NCBI GenBank assembly: GCA_964511435.1
Contig: CAZEFH010000003.1
Coordinates: forward strand, 1 to 64,000
Direction: 5' to 3'
Length of the DNA stretch: 64,000 nucleotides
Source: JBGSPL01 sp964511435
Lineage (GTDB): Bacteria; Patescibacteriota; CPR2; UBA1875; CAIMLA01
Part shown: piece after piece, positions 40,101-47,390 of the stretch
Position numbering within the stretch: position 1 is the stretch's first letter
Layout of the letters: every line of letters starts with the position of its first letter
Notes under the pieces: model-generated
Told to the model about the DNA's origin: nothing
Database searches by the model: none
Seen by the model: only the letters and a program-made list of their open reading frames with translations
Position numbers and translations under genes: made by a program

Positions 40101-40128
40101 AATGCCAGGGCAGCCGCCCTGGCATTTT
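40101..40128 (+). terminator. terminator of the MFS/AbrB operon
   Basis: AATGCCAGGGC and GCCCTGGCATT arms, then TTGC; short U-run. Confidence 0.75.
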
Positions 40129-40142
40129 GCTATAATACTTAT

Positions 40143-40616
40143 ATGCGCAGAGATGATAAATGGCTATTTCAGAAACTAGATGAGGTGTGGGATGAGTATT
40201 TTTCAGACGTACCGCAAGATAATGATGTTCATATAGTTTGGGGACGTAAAGCAAGGCAGCGACTCGGGAGTATCAAGCCCGGCGAGAAGATCCCAGGCAA
40301 ACATCAGGAAACTATTATTACGATTAATTCTCTATTCAAAGACGTATTTATTCCTGAATATGTTGTTACGGCGACTATCGCTCACGAGCTGGCACATTAC
40401 GCACACGGATTCCATTCTCCCCTCGAGCGGAAGTATGACAAGCCTCATGAGGGCGGGATAGTGCACAAGGAGCTAGCAAGGCGTGGCGTCGATAAGCTAG
40501 AGAAGATGCAGAAGCGCTGGATGAAAGAAAATTGGCGAGAATATCTAGAAAAACATTTACCCAGGAAAACAGTGACGCGGAAAGTTAAAAGGAAGATAAT
40601 TATCAAATGGATTTAA
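40143..40616 (+). CDS. SprT-like zinc metallopeptidase domain protein
   Basis: A 157-residue protein with the zincin motif TIAHELAHYAHGFHSPLERKYDKPHEG (H-E-L-A-H plus a later His), resembling SprT/WLM-like peptidases. The basic tail (RKTVTRKVKRKIIIKWI) suggests nucleic-acid contact, as in DNA-protein crosslink proteases. TATAAT (40131-40136) ends 6 nt before the ATG, so the mRNA is probably leaderless. Its end overlaps the MBL hydrolase gene by 10 nt. Whether it is an active protease is unknown. Confidence 0.7.
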   Translation: MRRDDKWLFQKLDEVWDEYFSDVPQDNDVHIVWGRKARQRLGSIKPGEKIPGKHQETIITINSLFKDVFIPEYVVTATIAHELAHYAHGFHSPLERKYDKPHEGGIVHKELARRGVDKLEKMQKRWMKENWREYLEKHLPRKTVTRKVKRKIIIKWI

Positions 40617-41221
40617 AAGTAAACTTAGTTAAGGTCGGCCCCGAGCGAACGAACTGCTATATCGTTTCGGCTAGGAACGATTATCTCGTGGTAGACCCCG
40701 GCGCGGATGCAGAAAAGATATTAGAGCTGATTCCAGCTGGAGCAAAGCTGCATTACATTTTACTTACACACGGACACTTCGATCATGTCGGGGGTGTTGA
40801 TGGAATCAAGTCGAAGTTCCCCGATACGCCAGTGATGTTATCAGAGGAAGATGTGAAACTATATGAGGAAGTTCCGGAGCAAGGTGTTTTTGTGGGTCAG
40901 ATTCTGAAAAAGCCAAAAGCAGAACTGGAGGCAATCCGAGGCGGTGAGTTTCTACCGCTTGCTGAAGACGAGATTGAAGTGATAGCAACCCCTGGTCACA
41001 CTCCTGGAGGAGTTTGCTACCGGATAGATAAGTATCTATTTACTGGTGATACGCTTTTTTATCACACTATTGGTCGAACCGACTTGCCATTTTCTGATGA
41101 GAATGAAATGCGTGTTAGTCTTGACCTGCTAGCGCATTTGGACCGTAAACTCGTGGTTTATCCAGGTCATGGGCGAGAATCAACCATCTGTGAGGAAATA
41201 AAAAATAATCCATATTTATAA
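40607..41221 (+). CDS. metallo-beta-lactamase-fold hydrolase (glyoxalase II-like)
   Basis: A 204-residue MBL-fold protein of the YcbL/glyoxalase II-like group. The metal motif is ILLTHGHFDHVGG (H-x-H-x-D-H), with further ligands in VIATPGHTPGG, LFTGDTLFYHTIGRTD and VYPGHGRES. It hydrolyses thioesters or phosphoesters; the short form without the C-terminal HAGH domain is typical of YcbL-like enzymes. It overlaps the SprT-like gene by 10 nt and ends the operon. Confidence 0.93.
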   Translation: MDLKVNLVKVGPERTNCYIVSARNDYLVVDPGADAEKILELIPAGAKLHYILLTHGHFDHVGGVDGIKSKFPDTPVMLSEEDVKLYEEVPEQGVFVGQILKKPKAELEAIRGGEFLPLAEDEIEVIATPGHTPGGVCYRIDKYLFTGDTLFYHTIGRTDLPFSDENEMRVSLDLLAHLDRKLVVYPGHGRESTICEEIKNNPYL

Positions 41222-41242
41222 GTTTTCCACACTAGAAAAGTC

Positions 41243-41271
41243 TTGCAGTATTTCCTGACATCGATTACAAT
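41243..41271 (+). promoter_or_regulatory. promoter of the 217-aa cassette
   Basis: TTGCAG (41243-41248), 17-nt spacer, TACAAT (41266-41271). Confidence 0.65.
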
Positions 41272-41309
41272 TCCGTGGCACGCACCGAAAACAACTGATG
41301 GGAGGGGTC

Positions 41310-41963
41310 ATGGCTCCAGTACAAGATCGCTTGTTCGAGCTGTCGGTCTCTCCTTTTTCGAATGACGGAGAAATCGCGGTGGAGATGCTTCGTTCGGGTA
41401 CAAGTCTGGCTTCGTTCTCTCGCCTGATGATTCGACTTGCCGCGAATGGCGGTAAGATTCGCACGGGCAGGTATACTTACAATCCGCTGCTGCTAGTAGA
41501 ACGGATCAAGGATATCTTGCTCCGCGGCAAGGAGTCTCCGCATTTCTGGTGTCTCGAACGTGACTTTCCCAACAAGTATGGCATCAGGGCATGGGTAAAC
41601 GACTACTTGCACATTTACCAGCTAGCCAGGCTTCATCCGCTTCGATACCATCTTGACGATATGATCGTAGTTACAACTATCGGTGAGGTATCACTCGACG
41701 GTTGTGACTGGCTAGCGAGAGAGATGGCGACCGTGGCTGGCTACGAAGCAATGCACCATATTGTCGGTGACCAGCTATCGATCTACGACATCTCCTTGCC
41801 AGACGACCCCTGTATCAGTTGCAATGAGGCGCTCATCTACTGTTCGCCCTCCGGGTACTGTCAGTCGAGGCTGATGTATGTCGCTGCTACTGAGATGGTT
41901 GCTGAGGGGGCCTCGGTTCTTGATGCGATATCAGTAATTGATCGGATGCGTGAAGCCGGCTAG
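41310..41963 (+). CDS. unrecognised 217-residue protein (GC-rich cassette)
   Basis: Hypothetical, mainly helical soluble protein: RLFELSVSPFSNDGEIAVEM, FSRLMIRLAANGGKIRTG, GCDWLAREMATVAGYEAMHH, and a cysteine-containing stretch DDPCISCNEALIYCSP (four Cys in a short window with SGYCQSRLM) that might bind a metal. GGGAGGGG directly precedes ATG 41310, so the in-frame ATG at 41298 is not used. Codons end mostly in G/C. It sits between the MBL gene and a tRNA-like gene, with its own promoter and terminator. No homology recognised. Confidence 0.6.
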   Translation: MAPVQDRLFELSVSPFSNDGEIAVEMLRSGTSLASFSRLMIRLAANGGKIRTGRYTYNPLLLVERIKDILLRGKESPHFWCLERDFPNKYGIRAWVNDYLHIYQLARLHPLRYHLDDMIVVTTIGEVSLDGCDWLAREMATVAGYEAMHHIVGDQLSIYDISLPDDPCISCNEALIYCSPSGYCQSRLMYVAATEMVAEGASVLDAISVIDRMREAG

Positions 41964-41986
41964 GAGGGAGCCGGCTTTCGCCTTTT
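41953..41986 (+). terminator. intrinsic terminator of the 217-aa cassette
   Basis: AAGCCGGC (41953-41960) and GCCGGCTT (41970-41977) enclose the stop codon in the loop; TCGCCTTTT follows. Confidence 0.8.
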
Positions 41987-42012
41987 ATGGTCTTCTATTA
42001 TAATTTACTAGG

Positions 42013-42087
42013 CGGGGTGTAGCGCAGTGGCTAGCGGCACCTAATGTGGCGATGAGGCTGGAAGCTCGAGTCTTTTCATCTCGACCA
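42013..42087 (+). tRNA. tRNA-Pro-like gene with irregular anticodon and T arms
   Basis: A 75-nt cloverleaf-like sequence. The acceptor CGGGGTG pairs with CATCTCG (two G-U pairs), discriminator A and encoded CCA; C1-G72 with A73 is typical of bacterial tRNA-Pro. The D arm starts AGCGCAGTGGCTAGCGG, with the 10-25 pair mismatched. The anticodon arm CCTAA/TGAGG has one A-G mismatch around an 8-nt loop TGTGGCGA containing TGG, and the T arm GGAAG/CTTTT has loop CTCGAGT with C instead of T54. TATAAT at 41999-42004 sits 8 nt upstream. It is either a degenerate pseudo-tRNA or a specialised tRNA. A His (GTG) reading is possible but fits the ends poorly. Confidence 0.55.
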
Positions 42088-42111
42088 GAAAATGATGATG
42101 AAGGAATAATA

Positions 42112-42699
42112 ATGGTTATCTACAATTCATTTAATAACGAGAAGTTAATCCAGCTAATCAAAGATGGTGGGATTGGCGTGATTCCGACCGATACTATATA
42201 TGGACTCGTTTGCTCGGCTTTTGACCAGGACGCAGTAGAGAAAATTTACGAGATAAAGGGTCGGGATGTTGATAAACCAGTGATAATCCTAATCTCAAAT
42301 CTATCTGATTTGAACAAATTTGGTGTACAGGTTTCTGAGGGTCAGAGAGAGTTTCTAGGAAAATATTGGCCAGGAAAGGTAAGCGTTATTCTTCCATTGG
42401 AAGAGAATGAATTTGACTATCTTTCTCGTGGTCTTGGCACATTAACCTTTCGATTGCCCAATGACGGTAAACTGAAGGCACTCCTGCAAAAAGTAGGTCC
42501 AGTAGTGGCTCCAAGTGCGAATCTACAAGGCGAGGAACCAGCAAAAAACATTGATGAAGCAATGAACTATTTTCTTGGGAGTGTTGACTTTGGAGTTGAT
42601 GGTGGCGTGGCCCACGGCAGTGCCTCGACACTAGTGGATTTGACTGGTAATAAACCAAAAGTATTGAGGCAAGGTGATGTCGAAATCAGAGATATTTAA
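42112..42699 (+). CDS. tsaC: threonylcarbamoyl-AMP synthase (TsaC/YrdC/Sua5)
   Basis: Forms threonylcarbamoyl-AMP, the donor for t6A37 of ANN-decoding tRNAs; 195 residues, YrdC-only form. Diagnostic segments are GGIGVIPTDTIYGLVCSAFD, VEKIYEIKGRDVDKPVIILIS, YWPGKVSVIL, LTFRLPND, and VVAPSANLQGEEPAKNIDEA. The ATG at 42112 with AAGGA 7 nt upstream is used; the frame from 42046 starts inside the tRNA-like sequence. It overlaps the MGMT-like gene by 23 nt. Together with elp3 and the Trm9-like gene it adds to the wobble-region modification set. Confidence 0.95.
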   Translation: MVIYNSFNNEKLIQLIKDGGIGVIPTDTIYGLVCSAFDQDAVEKIYEIKGRDVDKPVIILISNLSDLNKFGVQVSEGQREFLGKYWPGKVSVILPLEENEFDYLSRGLGTLTFRLPNDGKLKALLQKVGPVVAPSANLQGEEPAKNIDEAMNYFLGSVDFGVDGGVAHGSASTLVDLTGNKPKVLRQGDVEIRDI

Positions 42700-42982
42700 T
42701 CAGGTTTATGAATTAGTTGCACAGGTACCGAAGGGTAAGGTTGTGACCTATGGTGATATTGCGAAAATCGTTGGAGTAAATCCGCGCTATATTGGCTTCA
42801 TCCTGCATAATAATCCCTATCCTGGGAAGATTCCTTGTCACCGTGTTGTAAATTCACATGGGAAGGTGGCAGCAAATTTTGCCTTTGGCGGCGGTGATTC
42901 GCAGAAAAAGTTACTAGAGGTGGAAGGAGTAAAAATTGAGAATTCTAAGCTGCATCTCAGTGACTATCGGTACTATTTTTAA
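42677..42982 (+). CDS. MGMT-family DNA repair protein (O6-alkylguanine transferase-like)
   Basis: A 101-residue protein carrying only the C-terminal DNA-binding/active-site domain: EIFNQVYELVAQVPKGKVVTYGDIAKIVG, then PRYIGFILHNNPYPGKIPCHRVVNSHGKVA, with the reactive Cys present in PCHRV. This short form matches the Ada C-terminal/YbaZ group; the Cys suggests an active transferase rather than the Trp-containing ATL type. It overlaps tsaC by 23 nt. GTG 42674 and ATG 42677 are alternative starts. Confidence 0.92.
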   Translation: MSKSEIFNQVYELVAQVPKGKVVTYGDIAKIVGVNPRYIGFILHNNPYPGKIPCHRVVNSHGKVAANFAFGGGDSQKKLLEVEGVKIENSKLHLSDYRYYF

Positions 42983-43035
42983 GCCATTTCAAAATAGCGT
43001 ATAATTAATGTAGGGCAATAAAGAAAGGAGGCAGG

Positions 43036-43218
43036 ATGAAAGTTTCTAAAGGTAGAGGCATCCAGTTCTTTAAGCAACCATTTTTTACACGACAGGGGGA
43101 GTATGCAGCGAAGATATATCGCTCTGGTCGTGAACAGCTAGTGAATATTTGGCCATTTAGTAAGAAGCCATCCAAATCAGCTAAAGCCCTAGTGGATAAA
43201 AAGAAAGGGGCAAAATGA
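43036..43218 (+). CDS. 60-residue basic protein upstream of mscL
   Basis: A small, strongly basic protein (MKVSKGRGIQFFKQPFFTRQ, ending KSAKALVDKKKGAK) without a membrane helix. AAAGGAGG precedes the ATG by 6 nt and TATAAT lies at about 42998, so expression looks robust. The stop overlaps the mscL start (ATGA, 4 nt), so the two are translationally coupled. No family recognised. It may be a peripheral membrane or nucleic-acid-binding protein. Confidence 0.65.
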   Translation: MKVSKGRGIQFFKQPFFTRQGEYAAKIYRSGREQLVNIWPFSKKPSKSAKALVDKKKGAK

Positions 43219-43520
43219 AGGGATTTGTAGAGTTCATTCGTGAACAAGGAGTCGTTGGTCTTGCAGTCGGTTTCATCCTAGGCGGAGCCGTCTCGAAGCT
43301 AGTCGCCTCCTTCGTTTCAGATATTATTAACCCATTCCTATCTGTAATCCTGGGGGTGGGTGGTGGCATCGCTGGAGCATCAGTTACATTAGTCGGCGTC
43401 AAGGTTACCTACGGAAATTTTCTCGCCACATTGATTGATTTCATAGTGGTAGCCGGAGTGGTTTACTTTGGCGTAAAGATGCTTGGACTTGATAAGCTGG
43501 ATAAGAAAAAGGCGGAATAG
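43215..43520 (+). CDS. mscL: large-conductance mechanosensitive channel MscL
   Basis: A 101-residue channel protein that opens on membrane tension to release solutes. N-terminal amphipathic helix (MKGFVEFIREQGVVG), TM1 LAVGFILGGAVSKLVASFVSD with the glycine-rich pore lining, periplasmic loop, TM2 FLATLIDFIVVAGVVYFGV and a charged C-terminal helix (LDKLDKKKAE). The length is slightly short for the family because the periplasmic loop and C-terminus are trimmed. It lies between a small basic protein and an MTH1-like NUDIX gene, with overlapping ends on both sides. Confidence 0.93.
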   Translation: MKGFVEFIREQGVVGLAVGFILGGAVSKLVASFVSDIINPFLSVILGVGGGIAGASVTLVGVKVTYGNFLATLIDFIVVAGVVYFGVKMLGLDKLDKKKAE

Positions 43521-44014
43521 TGAAACATAAGCCACTTACTCTGACAGTAATCACAAAAAATGGCAAGATTTTACTTGGTAAGAAGAAGCGTGGTTACGCC
43601 GAGGGTATCTTGAACGGTTATGGTGGGAAGGTGGAACCGGGAGAAACTCCCGAAGAGGCGATGCTACGAGAGTTCTGGGAAGAGTCTGGTGCGAAAGCAA
43701 CTAAATATGAGAAAGTGGGTTACATCGAATTCACATCGAATATTGAAGAATATTTGTCCGAATGCCACCTGTACCAAATTCATGATTATGAAGGGGATAT
43801 AGTAGAAACTGAGGAAATATATCCAGAATGGTTTCCCGTTGATAGTATCCCATATCACAATATGTGGCCAGATGATCCACACTGGCTGCCACTGGTTCTT
43901 GAGGGTAAGAAGGTTAAGGGAAGATTTCTACTCAAAGACAACAACGTAGTTGATTCATTTGAACTTGTGGAAGTAGAAGGTTTTGAGCCAGAGATAAGAC
44001 ATGAGACCATATAA
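43520..44014 (+). CDS. MTH1/NUDT1-like 8-oxo-dGTP diphosphatase
   Basis: A 164-residue NUDIX protein closest to the MTH1 group. The NGYGGKVEPGETPEEAMLREFWEESG box matches the FGGKV form of MTH1, and WFPVDSIPYHNMWPDDPHW with GKKVKGRFLL matches the MTH1 substrate-pocket motif (P--MW-DD--W-P). It cleans oxidised purine nucleotides from the pool. The start is GTG 43520, sharing bases with the mscL stop codon. It overlaps the next gene by 1 nt. It is one of three NUDIX proteins in the window. Confidence 0.93.
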   Translation: MKHKPLTLTVITKNGKILLGKKKRGYAEGILNGYGGKVEPGETPEEAMLREFWEESGAKATKYEKVGYIEFTSNIEEYLSECHLYQIHDYEGDIVETEEIYPEWFPVDSIPYHNMWPDDPHWLPLVLEGKKVKGRFLLKDNNVVDSFELVEVEGFEPEIRHETI

Positions 44015-44646
44015 TGATTAACAAGATGCGCATTGATCTAGTACTTGTTGTACTGCTCTGTATTATCCCGATAGTTATCTGGTCTACTATGGAGCCTCTG
44101 GTTGGCCGCTTTAATAATTACTATTCTCTGATGACATCACTGGGGCAGCTGACATCACTGGTGGGGACAGTATTAATCGCAATTTCAATGATCCTTCAGG
44201 TCAAGCTTTCATATCTGTTTAGTGTTATTGTGAAGCCAGCAAATATTACCAGCCTACATCATGATGCAGGAGTCTACGGCGTGGTTTTGGTTTTGTTACA
44301 CCCAGTATTACTCGCTCTCAGATTTGTTACAATAAATCCTGTCCTCGGGTTCAAATTGCTCTATTCAACCAATCTGGTATATCTACTCAGCTTAATGGCG
44401 CTTATCATAATGGTTGCCTCGACTGTAGTAGCGGTGTTCGTGCGGCGCAGTTTTGGTCTGTGGAAGATAGTACACCAGACGATGCTACTGTCCTATCTGG
44501 GTGTATGGTATCATCTAGTCTTTGTATCCAGTGATATCTCGGAAAATTATTTGTTGAGAATATATATTTTGGTATTACTATTGTTGGGCGGCTTAGCCTT
44601 TGCATGGCAAAAGGGGACTAAGTATTTACGGGAAGTTCTCAGCTAA
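44014..44646 (+). CDS. ferric reductase-like transmembrane protein
   Basis: A 210-residue polytopic protein with six predicted helices and the histidine spacing of the ferric reductase / YedZ-like heme domain: NITSLHHDAGVYGVVLVLLHPVLL and WKIVHQTMLLSYLGVWYHLVFV provide paired His on neighbouring helices. It lacks the FAD/NAD domain, so electrons must come from another protein. The next gene encodes an exported cytochrome b5 domain, a plausible partner. It overlaps the MTH1-like gene by 1 nt. Confidence 0.75.
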   Translation: MINKMRIDLVLVVLLCIIPIVIWSTMEPLVGRFNNYYSLMTSLGQLTSLVGTVLIAISMILQVKLSYLFSVIVKPANITSLHHDAGVYGVVLVLLHPVLLALRFVTINPVLGFKLLYSTNLVYLLSLMALIIMVASTVVAVFVRRSFGLWKIVHQTMLLSYLGVWYHLVFVSSDISENYLLRIYILVLLLLGGLAFAWQKGTKYLREVLS

Positions 44647-44692
44647 AACTCAGTTTTCTATCATATTCTCTATCAATAATTAGGAGGAAACC

Positions 44693-45118
44693 TTGGGGAA
44701 TAAATTTACAAAAATATTACTAATAGTCGCCGTTGGGATATTTGTAGTAACGATGAGCGGATTTGCTATAGTCGGTTTGCGCTCTACTGGAGGTTCAAAA
44801 ACTACCAGTTCTAGTAATAACGCATCAAGTAACGAAAGAACAAATACGGCCAATTCTACTAGTCCTACAAGCACAACCGACAACTCAGCAACTGCTAGTA
44901 GTGCCACGGGCGTGTCTGGGACAGATCTTGCCAGCCATAAAACTACGAGTGATTGTTGGGTAGCTATTAACGGTAAGGTGTATGACGTTTCTAGCTATGA
45001 TCATCCGAAGCTTGATCCATTTACATGCGGAGCTGATGACTCAAGCGGGTGGAATGCAGAACGTAAGCATAACGACTCGCTGCTTAGTCTAGTGACATAT
45101 GTTGGTAAGTTAAACTAA
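44693..45118 (+). CDS. membrane-anchored cytochrome b5-domain protein
   Basis: A 141-residue protein. An N-terminal membrane helix (ILLIVAVGIFVVTMSGFAIV) precedes a low-complexity Ser/Thr/Asn linker (about 30-75). The C-terminal cytochrome b5-like domain has LASHKTTSDCWVAINGKVYDVSSYDHP (first heme His in the DHP equivalent of HPGG) and NAERKHNDSLLSLV (second His). The domain should lie outside the cell. The start is TTG 44693 with AGGAGG 6 nt upstream. It follows the ferric reductase-like gene by 46 nt, suggesting a short electron-transfer pair. Confidence 0.8.
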   Translation: MGNKFTKILLIVAVGIFVVTMSGFAIVGLRSTGGSKTTSSSNNASSNERTNTANSTSPTSTTDNSATASSATGVSGTDLASHKTTSDCWVAINGKVYDVSSYDHPKLDPFTCGADDSSGWNAERKHNDSLLSLVTYVGKLN

Positions 45119-45129
45119 AAGAGGTAAAT

Positions 45130-45402
45130 ATGAGCGAAAAGAAACATTTTACAGCAGAAGATGCCGAGAGAATCGGCGGAATACTGGGGGTTGATTGGAG
45201 CAAATGGGATGTGGAACAATTCCGCATGGGGATGGATGTAGAACTTGAGCACGGGACTGCTGACCCAAGGACGAACGTTACTGATAATGATCCGTTACTC
45301 ACGGGCAAGATTGCCCTTGCGCACTTGAACGAAATCCCAGACTACTACACTCGCCTTGCCGAAATGGAGAAGGTGGGTGAGAGTTACTGGGAAGGTAAGT
45401 AG
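45130..45402 (+). CDS. DUF5661-family protein
   Basis: A 90-residue cytosolic protein matching the DUF5661 pattern: FTAEDAERIGGILGVDWSKWDVEQFRMG, then VELEHGTADPRTNVTDNDPLL and GKIALAHLNEIPDYYTRLAEME. The family is widespread in CPR bacteria and viruses; its function is not known to me. GAGGT precedes the ATG. It lies between the cytochrome b5 gene (11 nt upstream) and a GyrI-like gene (8 nt downstream), so it belongs to the same transcription unit. Confidence 0.85.
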   Translation: MSEKKHFTAEDAERIGGILGVDWSKWDVEQFRMGMDVELEHGTADPRTNVTDNDPLLTGKIALAHLNEIPDYYTRLAEMEKVGESYWEGK

Positions 45403-45410
45403 CAGTAATT

Positions 45411-45923
45411 ATGAGGTCATTTGTGCCGCAACTAATCACTATTCCCAATCGAAAAATGTTGACGGTTACTACTGTTGGGGATCCGACTACTGTGGGTGAT
45501 GAGGCATTCTCGGCTCTTTATGGTACTGCCTATGGGACCAAGTTTAAGGTGTATAAGCCACAGGGAATTGCAGTAACCTTCGGTAAACTCTGTGCACTCT
45601 GGCCGGACGCTCACCTGAAGCCTAGGGAAGAGTGGACTGGCATCTGGGGTCTACCGGTGCCGGAATGTTATAAAGATGAAGATTTGATTCAGAAAAATCC
45701 TGAGCTTCCCATAAAGGTTGAGGTTTGGCCTGGAGGCACTTATGCCCAGATCCTGCATATCGGCCCATATTCTGAAGAGGGCCCAACAGTGGCTCAATTG
45801 CATCAGTTTATCGAGGACCAGGGTGTAAAGATGGAGAATGTTCCTGGTACCCACGAAGAAGAGTATCTGACCAGTCCGGATGCCAAAGTTGTGAAAACTA
45901 TCATTCGTTATCGTATCAAATGA
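45411..45923 (+). CDS. GyrI-like small-molecule-binding domain protein
   Basis: A 170-residue stand-alone GyrI/SbmC-like (AraC effector-type) domain: RKMLTVTTVGDPTTVGDEAFSALYG, EEWTGIWGLPVPECYKDED, VEVWPGGTYAQILHIGPYSEEGPTVAQLHQF (the conserved GPY...), and a final EYLTSPDAKVVKTIIRYRIK. Such proteins bind or hydrolyse small organic molecules and can give drug protection. No DNA-binding domain is attached. It follows the DUF5661 gene by 8 nt. Confidence 0.88.
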   Translation: MRSFVPQLITIPNRKMLTVTTVGDPTTVGDEAFSALYGTAYGTKFKVYKPQGIAVTFGKLCALWPDAHLKPREEWTGIWGLPVPECYKDEDLIQKNPELPIKVEVWPGGTYAQILHIGPYSEEGPTVAQLHQFIEDQGVKMENVPGTHEEEYLTSPDAKVVKTIIRYRIK

Positions 45924-45950
45924 TATAATTTTTATATTAGGAGGGGAAAT

Positions 45951-46493
45951 ATGAGAAAGTACTTACTAGTATTACCAGTTATTTGTCTGCTTTTTACGGG
46001 GGTAGCGTTTGCGGCAAACGGTGATAAGTCACAGAAGTTGACCAGCTCAGTTTGTAGCTTCATTACTACTAGAATGAGAAACAAAGCTACTACTACACAA
46101 ACCGCCAAGAACAAGCACCTTCAAGCATATTTGAATATGAAAGCTAGGGTTCAAAAGGTGATTGATAAGTATCAAGCAGAAGGATACGACGTTAGTGCTC
46201 TTGTGACCGATCTAGATACTTTTGACAGTCTGCTTGCGAAGTTTCAATCGGATTATCAAGTCTACAAGCTAGATATTTCAGCACTAGGCGGGAATATTTG
46301 TGCTAATTCAAGGGATGAGATAAAAACACAACTCAACTCCACTAGGGAAGGTCTGCAAATACTACATACTGACATTGAATCTCTAAATTCACAGTGGAAA
46401 ACGAAACTAAAAGCTGACTTGCAAGCATTGAAAGCACAGGTTGCGGCAAAATCTGCGGTAAATAACACTGCAACCACTGGAGGGACAAACTAA
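45951..46493 (+). CDS. secreted coiled-coil protein
   Basis: A 180-residue exported protein with a signal peptide (MRKYLLVLPVICLLFTGVAFA, cleavage near AFA-AN). The mature part is mostly helical with coiled-coil character (AYLNMKARVQKVIDKYQAEG, VSALVTDLDTFDSLLAKFQ) and two cysteines (SSVCSF, GNICANS) that could form a disulfide. GGAGGGG lies 4 nt before the ATG and TATAAT lies at 45924-45929. The next gene overlaps its stop. Function unknown; perhaps an envelope structural protein. Confidence 0.75.
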   Translation: MRKYLLVLPVICLLFTGVAFAANGDKSQKLTSSVCSFITTRMRNKATTTQTAKNKHLQAYLNMKARVQKVIDKYQAEGYDVSALVTDLDTFDSLLAKFQSDYQVYKLDISALGGNICANSRDEIKTQLNSTREGLQILHTDIESLNSQWKTKLKADLQALKAQVAAKSAVNNTATTGGTN

Positions 46494-46816
46494 TGGCAGA
46501 GAATCTTGAAAAAAAATCAATCTGGAAGCATGAACATCCACTCTATGAATGGATTGCGCTATTTGTTACTGTCATAATAATTCTAGTTATGTCTGGCTGG
46601 ATTTATCTCAGCTATTTTGACATTCCTGAGCAAGATATGACAATTTGGACTACACACAAAAGCTCTACAACTAGCACGACGAAAACTACGTCAGAGGCAG
46701 CTGACACTAGTGACATTGATAATATAATAAAGGATAACGATACAGCCACGAACGGTGTCGACTCAAGTGACTATAATAGTAATGATATTACTGACACTCA
46801 GCTAGGCGTCAACTAA
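46493..46816 (+). CDS. single-pass membrane protein with acidic Ser/Thr/Asp tail
   Basis: A 107-residue protein. A short cytosolic start (MAENLEKKSIWKHEHPLYEW) leads into one helix (IALFVTVIIILVMSGWIYLSYF, about 21-43), then an extracellular low-complexity tail (SSTTSTTKTTSEAADTSD). The ATG overlaps the preceding stop codon, so translation is coupled. Tail composition resembles linkers of surface proteins but with no folded domain behind it. It probably assembles with the secreted coiled-coil protein; inference only. Confidence 0.7.
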   Translation: MAENLEKKSIWKHEHPLYEWIALFVTVIIILVMSGWIYLSYFDIPEQDMTIWTTHKSSTTSTTKTTSEAADTSDIDNIIKDNDTATNGVDSSDYNSNDITDTQLGVN

Positions 46817-46835
46817 TACTGCTTAATGGTGATAT

Positions 46836-46865
46836 AAAATAGCCCTCTACAAAGGGCTATTTTTG
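46836..46865 (+). terminator. terminator of the secreted-protein operon
   Basis: AAATAGCCCT, CTACAA, AGGGCTATTTTT. Confidence 0.9.
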
Positions 46866-46874
46866 ATAAAAGTG

Positions 46875-46902
46875 TTGACAAAAACGACTAAAAGTTTATA
46901 AT
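46875..46902 (+). promoter_or_regulatory. promoter of the 46.9-47.8 kb GC-rich region
   Basis: TTGACA (46875-46880), 16-nt spacer, TATAAT (46897-46902). Confidence 0.65.
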
Positions 46903-46978
46903 CATATGATATCGAGTAATCGAATCGTACCGCGGCTCAAGTGCCGCTACAATCCACGTACAGAAATGGAGGATCACC

Positions 46979-47110
46979 ATGAGCTATCCGAACTACCACG
47001 AGCAGCTTGAGGAGCGACTTCGTCGCGAATCGCCGCTCGTCTACCTTCTCTGGTGTGCTCTCTGTCCTGTGGCAGAGGCGGTGCTCAGGAGTGGCTGGAG
47101 CAGGATCTGA
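46979..47110 (+). CDS. 43-codon frame, probably the 5' part of a frameshifted cassette gene
   Basis: Starts at ATG 46979 with TGGAGG 6 nt upstream and encodes MSYPNYHEQLEERLRRE followed by a hydrophobic/Cys stretch (VYLLWCALCPVAEAVL) before TGA. In the next frame, overlapping its end, lies a protein-like run (QEWLEQDLKVIGDEECLALP) that continues to about 47247. I read this as a gene split by a frameshift, though the 43-residue product could be real as it stands. GC-rich, with no recognised family. Confidence 0.45.
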   Translation: MSYPNYHEQLEERLRRESPLVYLLWCALCPVAEAVLRSGWSRI

Positions 47111-47261
47111 AAGTCATAGGGGACGAAGAGTGCCTAGCACTCCCATGGCCCCGTGACCTACCGCACCGGGCGGATCCCGGTACCTACCTCGGCGTCAGGG
47201 AGGACGCTCGGGAGAAGTGGAGGTTGTTCAGATGCGCTGCAAGGTGAAGGACGTGTTCTAG
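47111..47261 (+). pseudogene. frameshifted continuation of the GC-rich cassette gene
   Basis: Protein-like sequence is split over two frames: PGTYLGVREDAREKW in one (to about 47215), then GEVEVVQMRCKVKDVF ending TAG 47259-47261 in another. Neither has its own Shine-Dalgarno site. Two small indels would join these with the 43-codon frame upstream. Either real decay or sequencing error. Confidence 0.35.
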
Positions 47262-47390
47262 GTGTATTCAAACCCGACGCAGACCACGATGGTCGTCGTC
47301 AACCGTGCCTCCGGCGCCGTCAAGACCGGAACTGAGAAGCTGATCATCACGGGCACCACCGGCCACGTCGCGCTCGGCGCCGCGCTCTAG
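47262..47390 (+). CDS. 42-codon GC-rich frame
   Basis: GTG start directly after the preceding TAG. Translation MYSNPTQTTMVVVNRASG then AVKTGTEKLIITGTTGHVALG looks protein-like and G/C-ending. There is no Shine-Dalgarno site, so it may be the tail of the same broken gene read after a stop. Low certainty. Confidence 0.3.
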   Translation: MYSNPTQTTMVVVNRASGAVKTGTEKLIITGTTGHVALGAAL

